Shown here: positions 8,622-17,270 of the stretch, in pieces
Layout of the letters: every line of letters begins with the position of its first letter
Numbering within the stretch: the first letter of the stretch is position 1
DNA from: Halomonas sp. GFAJ-1
GTDB lineage: Bacteria > Pseudomonadota > Gammaproteobacteria > Pseudomonadales > Halomonadaceae
Direction: 5' to 3'
DNA length: 64,000 nt
Assembly (NCBI GenBank): GCA_002966495.1
Contig: CP016490.1
Location: 2,232,001 to 2,296,000, forward strand
Notes under the pieces: generated by a model
What the model was told of the DNA's origin: nothing
Seen by the model: the letters and a program-made list of their open reading frames with translations, nothing else
Database searches by the model: none
Program-made: the position numbers and the translations under genes

Positions 8622-10334
8622 ATGGTTAATTATTTAGTTGAGTGGATACCGACCACTCTTCGCAATCATCAGGAGCTGGCGATTTTTATTACGTTAGCAG
8701 TCGGCTACTGGATCGGAGCGAGACGGTTTGGATCATTTAGCCTTGGCGCTGTAACGGGAACGCTGCTGACCGGTATTGTGGTTGGGCAACTAGGTATTGA
8801 TATATCAGATCAGATTAAGTCTATCTTTTTTATTATGTTTCTATTTGCCGTTGGTTTTGGCGTGGGGCCGCAGTTTGTTAGAGGTATCGCCTCTGATGGC
8901 TTGCCTCAAGCACTGTTTGCTGTGGTGGTTTGTTGCGTCATCTTGGCCTGTGTTGCAGGAGCCGCCATGGTAGCGGGATACGGCCCGGGTCTGGCCGCTG
9001 GCTTACTGGCAGGCTCACAAACGATCTCCGCTTCTATCGGTATTGCGACGGATGCGATGGCGCGCACTGGTATGTCGCCAGAGCAAATAGCTGACCAAGA
9101 AAATCTCATTCCCGTTGCCTACGCCATTACCTATATTTTTGGCACCGTTGGAACAGGCTGGATATTGGCGTATCTGGGGCCAAAACTGCTGCGCGTTGAT
9201 ATCGCGGCGGAGTGCGCGCGTTATGAGCGCGAGCACTCCATTGGAGCACCTTCAGGAGGAATGGGAAGTGCCTGGCATCAGCATGAAATTCGCGCATTTC
9301 GAATTCCTGCAGGTGGTCGCGTGGAGGGAATGACCCTTGCCCAGGCTGAGGCGGCAGCCGGCGAGCGGCTATTTATTGAAGGGGTGCGCCAACATAATCA
9401 GGTTGTCGAGCCTACCCCCGACCTGGTGTTGAAAGCAGGCGATGTAGTGGCTGTTTCCGGTCGTCGGCAAGCGCTGGTAGCGCTATCAAATATGACCGAA
9501 GAAGTTGAAGATCGGGCGCTTATTGATATCCCTGTGGAGGCTGTGGATGTTTTGGTAACCGCTAAATCCGTTGATGGTTGTCAATTGATTGAACTTGCCA
9601 AGGAGCCTTTTGCCCGCGGTGTCTACTTAAACAGCGTTCGCCGTGGCTCGGCTGGTGTAGAGGTGCCGATACTGGCGCAAACCAAGCTCCATCGGGGTGA
9701 TATCGTGCGCATCACGGGTACCGCTACCCATACTGCGAGAGTGGTTGAAGCGCTTGGCTATGCAGATAGGCCAGCCACAATCACTAACATGGTATTAGTG
9801 GGGCTTGGGATCTGTGTCGGGGGGCTAATAGGCTCGCTGATTCTACCTCTCCACGGGGTGCCGATTACGCTTGGAACTTCTGGCGGTGCGTTGATAGCGG
9901 GTATTATTTTGGGCTGGTATCGCACGGTGAACCCAAGAGTGGGCAATGTGCCAGAGTCAACACTCTGGTTTATGAACTCGGTGGGCCTTAACGTCTTTAT
10001 TGCGGTGGTGGGCATTAGTGCTGGTCCTACTTTTATTGCAGGCCTTCAGCAGGCGGGGTTCGGTATTTTCTTTGCAGGCCTATTTGCAACGGGTATGCCC
10101 ATGGTACTTGCGCCTCTAATTGGTAAGTATATTTTCCGCTTTGATCCTGCTATTAATCTTGGCTGCTGTGGTGGTGCTCGAACGTCCACCGCTTCTGGTG
10201 CCATGGTGTCAGAGGTGGCCAAAAGCAACGTACCTATGCTTGGTTACACCGTACCTTACGCAGTTTCCAACACGCTGCTAACGCTATGGGGGCTCGCTAT
10301 TGTCTTGCTTCTCAATATTGGGTCAGGGGGATGA
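8622..10334 (+). CDS. AspT-family amino-acid antiporter (aspartate:alanine exchanger type)
   Basis: A 570-residue inner-membrane protein of the AAE/AspT family. Two blocks of hydrophobic helices (residues about 15-185 and 385-568) flank a soluble centre of about 200 residues that looks like two TrkA-C domains (GDVVAVSGR and GDIVRITGT motifs). Conserved glycine-rich stretches GSQTISASIG and GGARTSTASG occur in each half. AspT swaps aspartate for alanine, giving proton-motive force when paired with a decarboxylase. Next to gadB, glutamate/GABA exchange is the natural guess, but this is inferred. It is followed three bases later by the efflux genes, so it probably heads their operon. Confidence 0.85.
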   Translation: MVNYLVEWIPTTLRNHQELAIFITLAVGYWIGARRFGSFSLGAVTGTLLTGIVVGQLGIDISDQIKSIFFIMFLFAVGFGVGPQFVRGIASDGLPQALFAVVVCCVILACVAGAAMVAGYGPGLAAGLLAGSQTISASIGIATDAMARTGMSPEQIADQENLIPVAYAITYIFGTVGTGWILAYLGPKLLRVDIAAECARYEREHSIGAPSGGMGSAWHQHEIRAFRIPAGGRVEGMTLAQAEAAAGERLFIEGVRQHNQVVEPTPDLVLKAGDVVAVSGRRQALVALSNMTEEVEDRALIDIPVEAVDVLVTAKSVDGCQLIELAKEPFARGVYLNSVRRGSAGVEVPILAQTKLHRGDIVRITGTATHTARVVEALGYADRPATITNMVLVGLGICVGGLIGSLILPLHGVPITLGTSGGALIAGIILGWYRTVNPRVGNVPESTLWFMNSVGLNVFIAVVGISAGPTFIAGLQQAGFGIFFAGLFATGMPMVLAPLIGKYIFRFDPAINLGCCGGARTSTASGAMVSEVAKSNVPMLGYTVPYAVSNTLLTLWGLAIVLLLNIGSGG

Positions 10335-10337
10335 GTA

Positions 10338-10664
10338 GTGCTGACGCTTAATAGGTTGTTAACTGCTGCGATGATTGTAAGGCACGTTTTTAAGCAACTG
10401 ACCCTAGGGAGCGTGGCGCTTGTGCTGCTCACTGGCTGCACCATGCAGGCCCATGCGCCATCGATGCCACTGTATGGTTCCTTCTTTCCTGTATGGCTGC
10501 TGGCTTCTTTGCTCGGCATTATGGGTGCCGTACTTATCAGAGTGGCCTTTATACGTGTCGGATTAAATGAACATCTTCCGGCCCCGGTGCTGGTGTACTT
10601 ATGTTTAGCGATCCTATTTAGCGTGATTATTTGGGCGCTATGGACTGGAGAGCTGGCACTATGA
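10338..10664 (+). CDS. ytcA: YtcA-family small inner-membrane lipoprotein of an MdtNOP-type efflux locus
   Basis: A 108-residue protein (GTG start; an ATG at 10371 gives a neater 97-residue lipoprotein). A signal segment ends in the lipobox LLTGC, followed by MPLYGSFFPVWLLASLLGI and two hydrophobic helices. This pattern matches E. coli YtcA, whose gene precedes mdtN-mdtO-mdtP. Its stop overlaps the mdtN start (ATGA). Biochemical function is unknown even in E. coli; a helper role in assembly of the pump is an inference from constant linkage. Confidence 0.75.
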   Translation: MLTLNRLLTAAMIVRHVFKQLTLGSVALVLLTGCTMQAHAPSMPLYGSFFPVWLLASLLGIMGAVLIRVAFIRVGLNEHLPAPVLVYLCLAILFSVIIWALWTGELAL

Positions 10665-11728
10665 GCGAAACAAAACATAAGCCTGCATTGAACCGCATTC
10701 CAATTAAGGCGATGTTCGTCCGCATAGTAGGTTTTGCAATAATAGCTGCAGCCGCCATGGCTGTTATATGGGTTATTACGCTCCGAGAAAGCTCGCTCAG
10801 TACCGACCACGCTTCCATTAGAGCGACGACCGTGCCCATTGCTAGCCACGTTCCGGGGCGTGTTGTGGATGTCTTCGTCGAGAATAATACGTTTGTCGAG
10901 GCGGGAGACTTACTCTTTCGTATCGACCCTGAGTTTTACGAGCTAAGAGTCGAGCAAGCGCAAGCAGTTCTACGTACTGCCGAGGCAGAAGTTGCGACAG
11001 GTCGCCGCTTAATTGCCGCCCAAGACACAAATGTGGACATCGCCACTCGCCAGATTGATCGAGCCCGCAATCATGTAGAGCTCACTCGTCAGACGCTAGA
11101 GCGCCTGGAAAACCTATTGCCCCGCGGTATGGTTACGGCTCAGCAAGTCGATAACGCACGCTCTTTGTATCAAGATGCTCTGATCTCGCTGGATGAGACG
11201 TTGAGTCAGCAGGCCGCCGCTCAAACGTTGGTGGGTTCGCTAGACGCTGCAATGGCGCAGGTTGATCTGGCACGCTCAGCGCTAACGATGGCAGAGCGAG
11301 AGCTGCGCGATACCCACGTCTATGCCCCTATTTCTGGTCGTATTACCGGTGCAGATATTGGAGTAGGCACCCATGTCATGGTGGGCGTTCCCCTATTTAC
11401 GCTGATTGATACTGATGAATGGAGAGTGTCTGCGCTGTTCCGTGAAACAGAGCTGCCAAATATTCATATTGGAGCGCCGGTCGATGTCTTTGTCATGTCG
11501 GCACCCAATCAGCGCTTGAGCGGGCGGGTTGAAAGTCTAGGATATGGCGTCAGAACCACGGATGAGATCAATATCATTGGTTTGCCGATTGTGGATAGCT
11601 CGGTTGACTGGGTACGTGTGGCGCAGCGCTTTCCAGTGACCATTCGTCTTGATGATCCACCGGAGGAACTGATGCGCATTGGTGCTTCGGCCTCGGTGAT
11701 CATCCGTTCGGTGCAGTTGCATGAGTAG
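10661..11728 (+). CDS. mdtN: periplasmic adaptor (membrane fusion) subunit, MdtN/HlyD family
   Basis: A 355-residue HlyD/EmrA-type adaptor. The ATG at 10661 (MSETKH) overlaps the ytcA stop and has GGAG upstream; the longer frame from 10631 is not needed. One N-terminal membrane anchor (about residues 15-38), then a split lipoyl half (VPIASHVPGRVVDVFVENNT), a long helical hairpin rich in Ala/Arg/Gln, the second lipoyl half (DTHVYAPISGRITGADIGVG) and a beta-barrel domain. It should bridge the FUSC inner-membrane part and the outer-membrane channel. Translationally coupled at both ends. Confidence 0.85.
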   Translation: MSETKHKPALNRIPIKAMFVRIVGFAIIAAAAMAVIWVITLRESSLSTDHASIRATTVPIASHVPGRVVDVFVENNTFVEAGDLLFRIDPEFYELRVEQAQAVLRTAEAEVATGRRLIAAQDTNVDIATRQIDRARNHVELTRQTLERLENLLPRGMVTAQQVDNARSLYQDALISLDETLSQQAAAQTLVGSLDAAMAQVDLARSALTMAERELRDTHVYAPISGRITGADIGVGTHVMVGVPLFTLIDTDEWRVSALFRETELPNIHIGAPVDVFVMSAPNQRLSGRVESLGYGVRTTDEINIIGLPIVDSSVDWVRVAQRFPVTIRLDDPPEELMRIGASASVIIRSVQLHE

Positions 11729-13544
11729 CGCGCCCCAGCGATCCCCTCGAGGGGTTGGCGGCACGCTGCTTGCAGAGCTGAAGCCGTTTGATGGACGGCT
11801 AGTGATGTCTTTGCATATTGCGTTACTGTGCGGCATGACCGCCGTGCTGACCATGACGCTTCAAGTGCCGTTGGCGCTGCTCTCCTGCTATCTCATTTTT
11901 CTCATGTACCGAGATAACGCAGGGGAGAATATTGTCATCGGCGTTGGTCTGATTCTGGCCGTAACGATCATTATTGCGCTTAGCGTGGTGCTGATGATGC
12001 TGGTGGCAGGCTCACCTGCTTTGCGGCTAGCCATGATGGGGGGCGTTACCTTCGGGAGCATGTGGCTGGCACGTGCGAGTAAATTGGGAGAGCCCGCGGG
12101 TCTACTTGGGTTTATTCTCGTCTTCATCCTGTCTGCTTACGACTATATCGGCATGCCAGGGCTGGTGGTGCGCGCATTAACCTGGGTATGGATGGTGGTG
12201 TTTGTGCCTATGGTGCTGCTTGCCGCCTTGGGAGTGTGTGCTGGTCGCAGTCCATATCGCTTGGTGCAGAAACGGCTGCGTGAACGGTTGGAAGTATCGG
12301 CGCACCTATTGTCAGGCGGAGATCCCGTCGATGCTGAACCGCTGCTGCAAGAAGGTAACACTGCGGGGGAGAAGCACCTTGGGATGGCACGCCTTTTGGG
12401 CCAAGTATCGCGGGAATCGCATGAGCGGATGGCGCAACAACTGTCGGCTAGCTTCCAGCTGCTTGCGGTCGCACAGTCAGCGGCAGTGGCAGGAAAGCGT
12501 TCACCGGAATGGAGTTCGCTTTTGTCTCAGTTGTCACAGGGTGAGGCTAAAACGCCTTTACCCACAGAGGAAGATCCAGTGGCGCAGGCTATACGTGCTT
12601 ATGCCGAGCCTCTGGCTACTCAGCCGAACTCGGCACCACACGCTGCAAAAAGCGCATTTTTCCATCAGGATGCGTTTTCTAACCCCACCTATATCAGGTT
12701 CGCTCTTAAGGTGTTGTTGGCTGTTTTTTTGACCTACACCTTGTATACCAGTATCGGTCTTTTTGAAATTCACACTGCTATGGTGACCTGCTTTGTGGTG
12801 GCGCTTAGCTCCTCCGGTGACACCCTTCAAAAAAGCACCCTGCGCATTATTGGCTGTCTTGTTGGCGTCGCCATGGGCGTTTTTTCTGTGTATTTCGTCG
12901 TGCCTCACCTGAGTGATCCAGGGCACCTCTTTTTGTTGATCACGATAGGCAGCTTTATAGCCGGCTGGGTAGCAACGGGATCATATAGAGTGCAGTACGC
13001 TGGTTTCCAAATGGCGTTGGCGTTTTTTATCTGTGTGCTGCCCGGTTCACCGCTAAGCTTTGGCCCAAACTATGACCTGGCGGATGCCGGCTACCGTATC
13101 CTCGGCATTCTTGTGGGTATCGCCATCATGGGGCTAGTATTTTCATTGATCTGGCCGGAAAAAGCGGGGGATTCTCGAGCGTTGGAGACCGATAAGGCGC
13201 TCGCGAGTATGGCCAGAGTTCTGAGGGGTGAGGACGCGCTAGAAACCGTTTATGGCCATCTTGATACCGCTCAGCATGCGAGTGAAGTGATGAAGTTTGA
13301 GTGGCCTCGCTTTGAAAGCGCAGCAGACGCCGCAGGTACCCAGCGGCTTGCGGTAGCCTTACAGTTGGCACAGCTGCTACCTCTTATGAGCGCCTCTGCC
13401 GCCGCGCCGCTGGCTGCTGCCTTGGAAGCATCTGCGAATCACGAACGCTTTGAAACACTCAACGCTGTGGGAAGCGGTGATGTCGCGCTCGACCGTGCGT
13501 TTGCGCTGATCCATCTATTGTCTGAAGAGGGGGAAAAAGCATGA
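11721..13544 (+). CDS. mdtO: FUSC-family inner-membrane efflux component, MdtO-like
   Basis: A 607-residue protein with two clusters of about five or six membrane helices (residues about 28-165 and 330-475), each followed by a soluble helical region. This is the fusaric-acid-resistance (FUSC) layout seen in MdtO and AaeB. It starts eight bases inside mdtN and its end overlaps mdtP. FUSC pumps export aromatic or weakly acidic compounds; E. coli MdtNOP has been linked to puromycin and some dyes. The true substrate here is unknown. Slightly shorter than E. coli MdtO (about 680). Confidence 0.8.
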   Translation: MSSAPQRSPRGVGGTLLAELKPFDGRLVMSLHIALLCGMTAVLTMTLQVPLALLSCYLIFLMYRDNAGENIVIGVGLILAVTIIIALSVVLMMLVAGSPALRLAMMGGVTFGSMWLARASKLGEPAGLLGFILVFILSAYDYIGMPGLVVRALTWVWMVVFVPMVLLAALGVCAGRSPYRLVQKRLRERLEVSAHLLSGGDPVDAEPLLQEGNTAGEKHLGMARLLGQVSRESHERMAQQLSASFQLLAVAQSAAVAGKRSPEWSSLLSQLSQGEAKTPLPTEEDPVAQAIRAYAEPLATQPNSAPHAAKSAFFHQDAFSNPTYIRFALKVLLAVFLTYTLYTSIGLFEIHTAMVTCFVVALSSSGDTLQKSTLRIIGCLVGVAMGVFSVYFVVPHLSDPGHLFLLITIGSFIAGWVATGSYRVQYAGFQMALAFFICVLPGSPLSFGPNYDLADAGYRILGILVGIAIMGLVFSLIWPEKAGDSRALETDKALASMARVLRGEDALETVYGHLDTAQHASEVMKFEWPRFESAADAAGTQRLAVALQLAQLLPLMSASAAAPLAAALEASANHERFETLNAVGSGDVALDRAFALIHLLSEEGEKA

Positions 13545-15070
13545 GGAGAGCGCTTCAGCGATTAATGCTCGTCGCAGCGTGTGGGGCAATAACGGGCTGT
13601 GTGCAGCAAGGAGGATACTCAAATACATTGGCGTCTATCGACGAGATGCCAATGCATCTCGGTGATAATAGTGCTGCTTTGCCCGCGACCTTACAAACTA
13701 CCGAAAGCTCCTTGGCTCCTTTTCAGTTTTCTACCCAGTCGTCTCTCGATGTTGATATTGATTCTGAACATCGCTACACCCTCCCAGAGCTGATTGATAT
13801 TGCACAGCGTAATAGCCCCGCCACCCGCGCTGCATGGCTGCGTGCCCGTGAGGCTGAGCTGGCGATAGACGTGGTGGATTCTACACGGCTCCCTCAGTTA
13901 TCAGCCAATGTGCTGGCAGGGTATGAAAGGGTTTCTCGTCCTGAGCCGGGCATTCCTGAGCTTGGGATCGGCTCAGGTCGTCTTACTGCGACAGGGTATC
14001 AGCTGTTTCCTAACCTAGCCGTAGAGTGGCTGCTGTTTGATTTTGGTGCTCGTGATGCGGCTCGCGAAGTGGCAGAGCAGACTGCTATCGCCAGCAATGT
14101 TATTTTTGATGGGGCACACCAAAAGGTAATATTTGATGTTAGCGAGGCCTACTTTCAATTAATGGCAGCTAAGTCTGAGGTGGAAATTGACCAGGAACGC
14201 CTAGAAGATGCGCAAACGTTGCGCGAAGTAGCACAAGGTCGGCTTCAAGAGGGAGTGGCTATTAGGGCTGAGGTGGCGCAGGCTCAGCAAATAGAGGCTC
14301 GGGCTCAGTTCGATCTTACGTTGGCGAACAATCGGGTAGAGCGTGCTCATGCCGCTCTCATCCATGCCATGGGGCTTCCACCGATGACAGCACTGGAAGT
14401 TGCTGATCTGTCGGGGAGAACGTTACCACGCGAGGTGCCCAGGCCGCTTGATGAACTCATAGAGACCTCTTTGGCCCAGCGCCCTGATATTCAGGCGGCT
14501 CTGGCACGCGTGCGCGCATCGCAATCAGGCATTGATCTTATAGCCGCAGGCTCTCGCCCCAAAGTAGCCGCCGTCGCTAACATTGGGCAGTTACATGGGC
14601 ACGTGGAGTTGAGTGACAGCCGCTTTGGCAGCATAGGCTCGATGAATCGTCCATTGGATGAAATTCTGGCGGGCGTAGTGTTTACCATGCCGCTTTTTGA
14701 TGGAGGGCGGCGTCAAGCCCAGCAGGCACAGGCGAGAATCCAGGCCGAGGCTGCCGAAGAAGATCTGCGAGAAATTCGCAGCGCCGCCGCTTACCAGATA
14801 GTTGAAGCGTATAACCTACTACATAGCAGCTTAGCGGCTTACACAGCATCTGGCCCATTGGTAGAAGCCGGACGCGAAACTTATGATACATCGCTTGGCC
14901 TTTACGAAAATGGCCTAGCAACGCTGGCAGAAGTTAGCTTAGCTAAGATTGCTTTGAACGATGCGCGTCTGATTCAGACACGTGCTTTTTCCGATACGTT
15001 TGCAGCGTCAACAGCGCTCGCCTTTGCCACAGGTCGTCTCAACCACCGCACTGCACCCGCCACCTTTTAA
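13541..15070 (+). CDS. mdtP: outer-membrane efflux channel lipoprotein, MdtP/NodT type
   Basis: A 509-residue TolC-like factor. The signal peptide ends in a lipobox (AITGC, Cys20), and two repeated OEP domains follow (YTLPELIDIAQRNSPATRAA near residue 78 and a second half from about 300), with long helices rich in Ala, Glu and Gln. The ATG overlaps the mdtO stop (ATGA). It supplies the outer-membrane duct of the tripartite pump. A perfect hairpin follows the gene. Confidence 0.87.
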   Translation: MRRALQRLMLVAACGAITGCVQQGGYSNTLASIDEMPMHLGDNSAALPATLQTTESSLAPFQFSTQSSLDVDIDSEHRYTLPELIDIAQRNSPATRAAWLRAREAELAIDVVDSTRLPQLSANVLAGYERVSRPEPGIPELGIGSGRLTATGYQLFPNLAVEWLLFDFGARDAAREVAEQTAIASNVIFDGAHQKVIFDVSEAYFQLMAAKSEVEIDQERLEDAQTLREVAQGRLQEGVAIRAEVAQAQQIEARAQFDLTLANNRVERAHAALIHAMGLPPMTALEVADLSGRTLPREVPRPLDELIETSLAQRPDIQAALARVRASQSGIDLIAAGSRPKVAAVANIGQLHGHVELSDSRFGSIGSMNRPLDEILAGVVFTMPLFDGGRRQAQQAQARIQAEAAEEDLREIRSAAAYQIVEAYNLLHSSLAAYTASGPLVEAGRETYDTSLGLYENGLATLAEVSLAKIALNDARLIQTRAFSDTFAASTALAFATGRLNHRTAPATF

Positions 15071-15081
15071 TCCTGAATTGA

Positions 15082-15115
15082 AAGCTCCCTGTGTCTATCT
15101 AAACACAGGGAGCTT
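15082..15115. terminator. bidirectional terminator between mdtP and the PNPOx-like gene
   Basis: A 13-bp perfect inverted repeat AAGCTCCCTGTGT / ACACAGGGAGCTT with an 8-base loop, between two convergent genes. T-tracts are short on both sides, but position and stem length favour termination in both directions. Confidence 0.7.
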
Positions 15116-15125
15116 AAACAGACGT

Positions 15126-15614
15126 TTAGCCACCAAATTTTTCGTTTTCACCTAAATTTGGGGTTTCATCTTTTTTAATATTTGCTTTAGCGATCTCATA
15201 AAGCTGGAATGCTTTGCTCTCTTTTGCCTTCCAGTGCTCGCCCATTTGCACCTTGATTTCCATAAGAGCGACATCGGGGTCATCTTTACCTTCAGGGAAC
15301 CAGGCAGCGATGAAAGGGTTCCAGTATTTTTCAATCAGCTCGCGGTTATCGGTCAGGCTCGCTTTGCCTGAAAGCGAAACATACACACCCTCTTCTTGGT
15401 CAGAAAAGCTGAGGCATACATCGTGATCACTCTTCGCTTCAAACACTTTTTCAGCGCTTCGGCGTGTAAAGAACCATAGCGTACCGTCATATTCATCCTG
15501 GACTAGGTGCATCGGGCGTGCGCGGGGCACCTCATTATCCAACGTCACTAACATGCCTACCTTGATATCTTTGATCATTTTCCAGATCTTCTGCTTATGT
15601 TCCGGGCTGGACAT
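15126..15614 (-). CDS. pyridoxamine-5'-phosphate-oxidase-like general stress protein (GSP26 type)
   Basis: A 162-residue split-barrel protein. The start at 15614 (MSSPEHK) has AAGGAG nine bases upstream, better than the ATG at 15656. Motifs MLVTLDNEVPRARPMHLV, GTLWFFTRRSAEKV and VYVSLSGKASLTD follow the pattern of the YdaG/GSP26 proteins, which bind flavin (FMN or FAD) and respond to general stress. No membrane segment. Single gene, convergent with the efflux operon. Enzymatic role not known. Confidence 0.8.
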   Translation of the reverse strand: MSSPEHKQKIWKMIKDIKVGMLVTLDNEVPRARPMHLVQDEYDGTLWFFTRRSAEKVFEAKSDHDVCLSFSDQEEGVYVSLSGKASLTDNRELIEKYWNPFIAAWFPEGKDDPDVALMEIKVQMGEHWKAKESKAFQLYEIAKANIKKDETPNLGENEKFGG

Positions 15615-15943
15615 AGCGCCACACTCCTTATGAATTTGAAAATGAGTAATTGCCAAATAGGGGTGCTACTACACACCACTTGGCTAGAATTTATACCAAA
15701 GCTATTTTTTATGATTGCTTTTTGTACAAACCCTGACAACAGCGTAGCTATCATTGTCGATATCAGCAAATCGATTTGAGTTTGCCCTTAGCTCGTTGGC
15801 GCGCTGTTAGGTTTTTCAGAAGAATGTTGTGTTTAAAAGCTGCTTTTTTTACCAAACGCGGCATGTGCTCTCGTGGGTAATTCTTAAGATGAGTTAATGT
15901 GATTGGTGGGTTGTTAACAATAAAACTAATCAAGGATTCGATC

Positions 15944-17185
15944 ATGAAATATCCACGTACCTTATTAGCTGTGGCCATCACGGCTGCTGTTACTAGCACA
16001 AGCTATGCGGCTCCGCTGCTAAGCGATCAGGCTCTGCTTGTTGATAGCCCCGAGCACATTAGTGCCAATGCCTGGGTAGAGGTCTCTCAATCTGCTTTCG
16101 AAAGTAACGTTCGTGATGTTCAGGAGTTATTGGGGGAAGAGGCTGAACTCTGCGCCATCATGAAAGCCGATGCTTATGGCCATGGCATTGCTAATTTAAT
16201 GCCTTCCGTTATTGCGTTAGGTATTCCTTGCATTGGTGTCGCGAGCAATGAAGAGGCTCGTGTGGTTAGGGCCAGTGGTTTCGAAGGGCGTTTAATGCGG
16301 GTACGCAGTGCAACACCTGCTGAGATACGTGGCGCATTTGATTACGATATGGAAGAGCTATTCGGCGACATAGCTGCTGCACGTCAGGCTTCTGAGGATG
16401 CGGCTGAAGCGGGTGTTACGCTGCGCTACCATTTAGGCTTGAATGCTGGGGGCATGGGGCGTAACGGCATGGCACTTGAAAGCGAATCAGGACGCCAGGA
16501 AGCCTTAGAGCTTCAAGAGTTAGCATCGTTGGAGCTGGTGGGCATCATGACTCACTTTGCCTTTGAAGATGAGGACTTTGTTCGCCAGGGGCTAGAGGTT
16601 TTTCATGAGCAGAGTGATTGGCTAATCGAGACGGCCAACCTAGATCGTGATGGCTTAATTCTTCATGCAGCTAACTCGTTTGCCACTATGGAAGTGCCTG
16701 AAGCACGCCTTGATATGGTGCGTCCTGGCGGTCTGCTATATGGTGATTTGCCCCATTATGAACAGTTCAAGCCTGTGATGTCTTTCCGAACGCGTGTTGC
16801 ATCGGTGAACGATTATGCTCAGGGCAGCGGAGTGGGGTATGACCATGTAAGGGTGTTAGAGCGTGACAGCCTGCTGGCGAACTTGCCCGTTGGCTACTCT
16901 GATGGTTATCGGCGTGTGTTCACGGATGCCGCATTCGTGCTGATCAACGGTGAGCGAGTGCCAGTATTTGGGAAAGTATCAATGAACACGACCATGGTGG
17001 ACGTTACTGATATAGAAGGTGTGGCACCGGGTGATGAAGTGGTGCTCTACGGTCTCCAGGGCGAAGAGCGTATTACCATTGAAGAGCTTGAGGAGCTCAA
17101 CGACGCACTATTAGCTGATCTTTATACGGTGTGGGGGAACTCCAACCCAAAAGTACTGAGACCGAGTGACCGCGATAACGAGTGA
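15944..17185 (+). CDS. bsr: periplasmic broad-specificity amino-acid racemase (Bsr type)
   Basis: A 413-residue alanine-racemase-fold enzyme with a signal peptide (residues 1-22, ending SYA). The start at 15944 (MKYPRT) follows AAGGATTCGATC; the frame opens 45 bases earlier without need. The PLP lysine is K74 in AIMKADAYGHG and the second catalytic residue is Tyr299 in GSGVGYD. The C-terminus VWGNSNPKVL matches Vibrio BsrV more than cytosolic Alr. Such enzymes make non-canonical D-amino acids in the periplasm that tune peptidoglycan or act on neighbours. Followed by a clear terminator. Family firm; substrate range inferred. Confidence 0.82.
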   Translation: MKYPRTLLAVAITAAVTSTSYAAPLLSDQALLVDSPEHISANAWVEVSQSAFESNVRDVQELLGEEAELCAIMKADAYGHGIANLMPSVIALGIPCIGVASNEEARVVRASGFEGRLMRVRSATPAEIRGAFDYDMEELFGDIAAARQASEDAAEAGVTLRYHLGLNAGGMGRNGMALESESGRQEALELQELASLELVGIMTHFAFEDEDFVRQGLEVFHEQSDWLIETANLDRDGLILHAANSFATMEVPEARLDMVRPGGLLYGDLPHYEQFKPVMSFRTRVASVNDYAQGSGVGYDHVRVLERDSLLANLPVGYSDGYRRVFTDAAFVLINGERVPVFGKVSMNTTMVDVTDIEGVAPGDEVVLYGLQGEERITIEELEELNDALLADLYTVWGNSNPKVLRPSDRDNE

Positions 17186-17212
17186 TTCTGTGAATTAGGC
17201 TTCGTGCTATGA

Positions 17213-17250
17213 AACCACCCCGCTTAAATGAGCGGGGTGGTTGTGTTTTG
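17213..17250 (+). terminator. terminator of the racemase gene
   Basis: AACCACCCCGCT pairs perfectly with AGCGGGGTGGTT (12 bp, 6-base loop) and GTGTTTTG follows. It also sits just past the minus-strand transporter stop at 17271, so it may work both ways. Confidence 0.8.
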
Positions 17251-17270
17251 GGGAAAGGTCTGGGGGAGTG

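Noticed and set aside
10256..10849. 197-codon minus-strand ORF across ytcA
   Set aside because: It crosses three well-supported plus-strand genes (antiporter end, ytcA, mdtN start) and shows no motif.
15763..15999. 78-codon minus-strand ORF upstream of the racemase
   Set aside because: It runs into the racemase signal-peptide region antisense, with no ribosome site or family.
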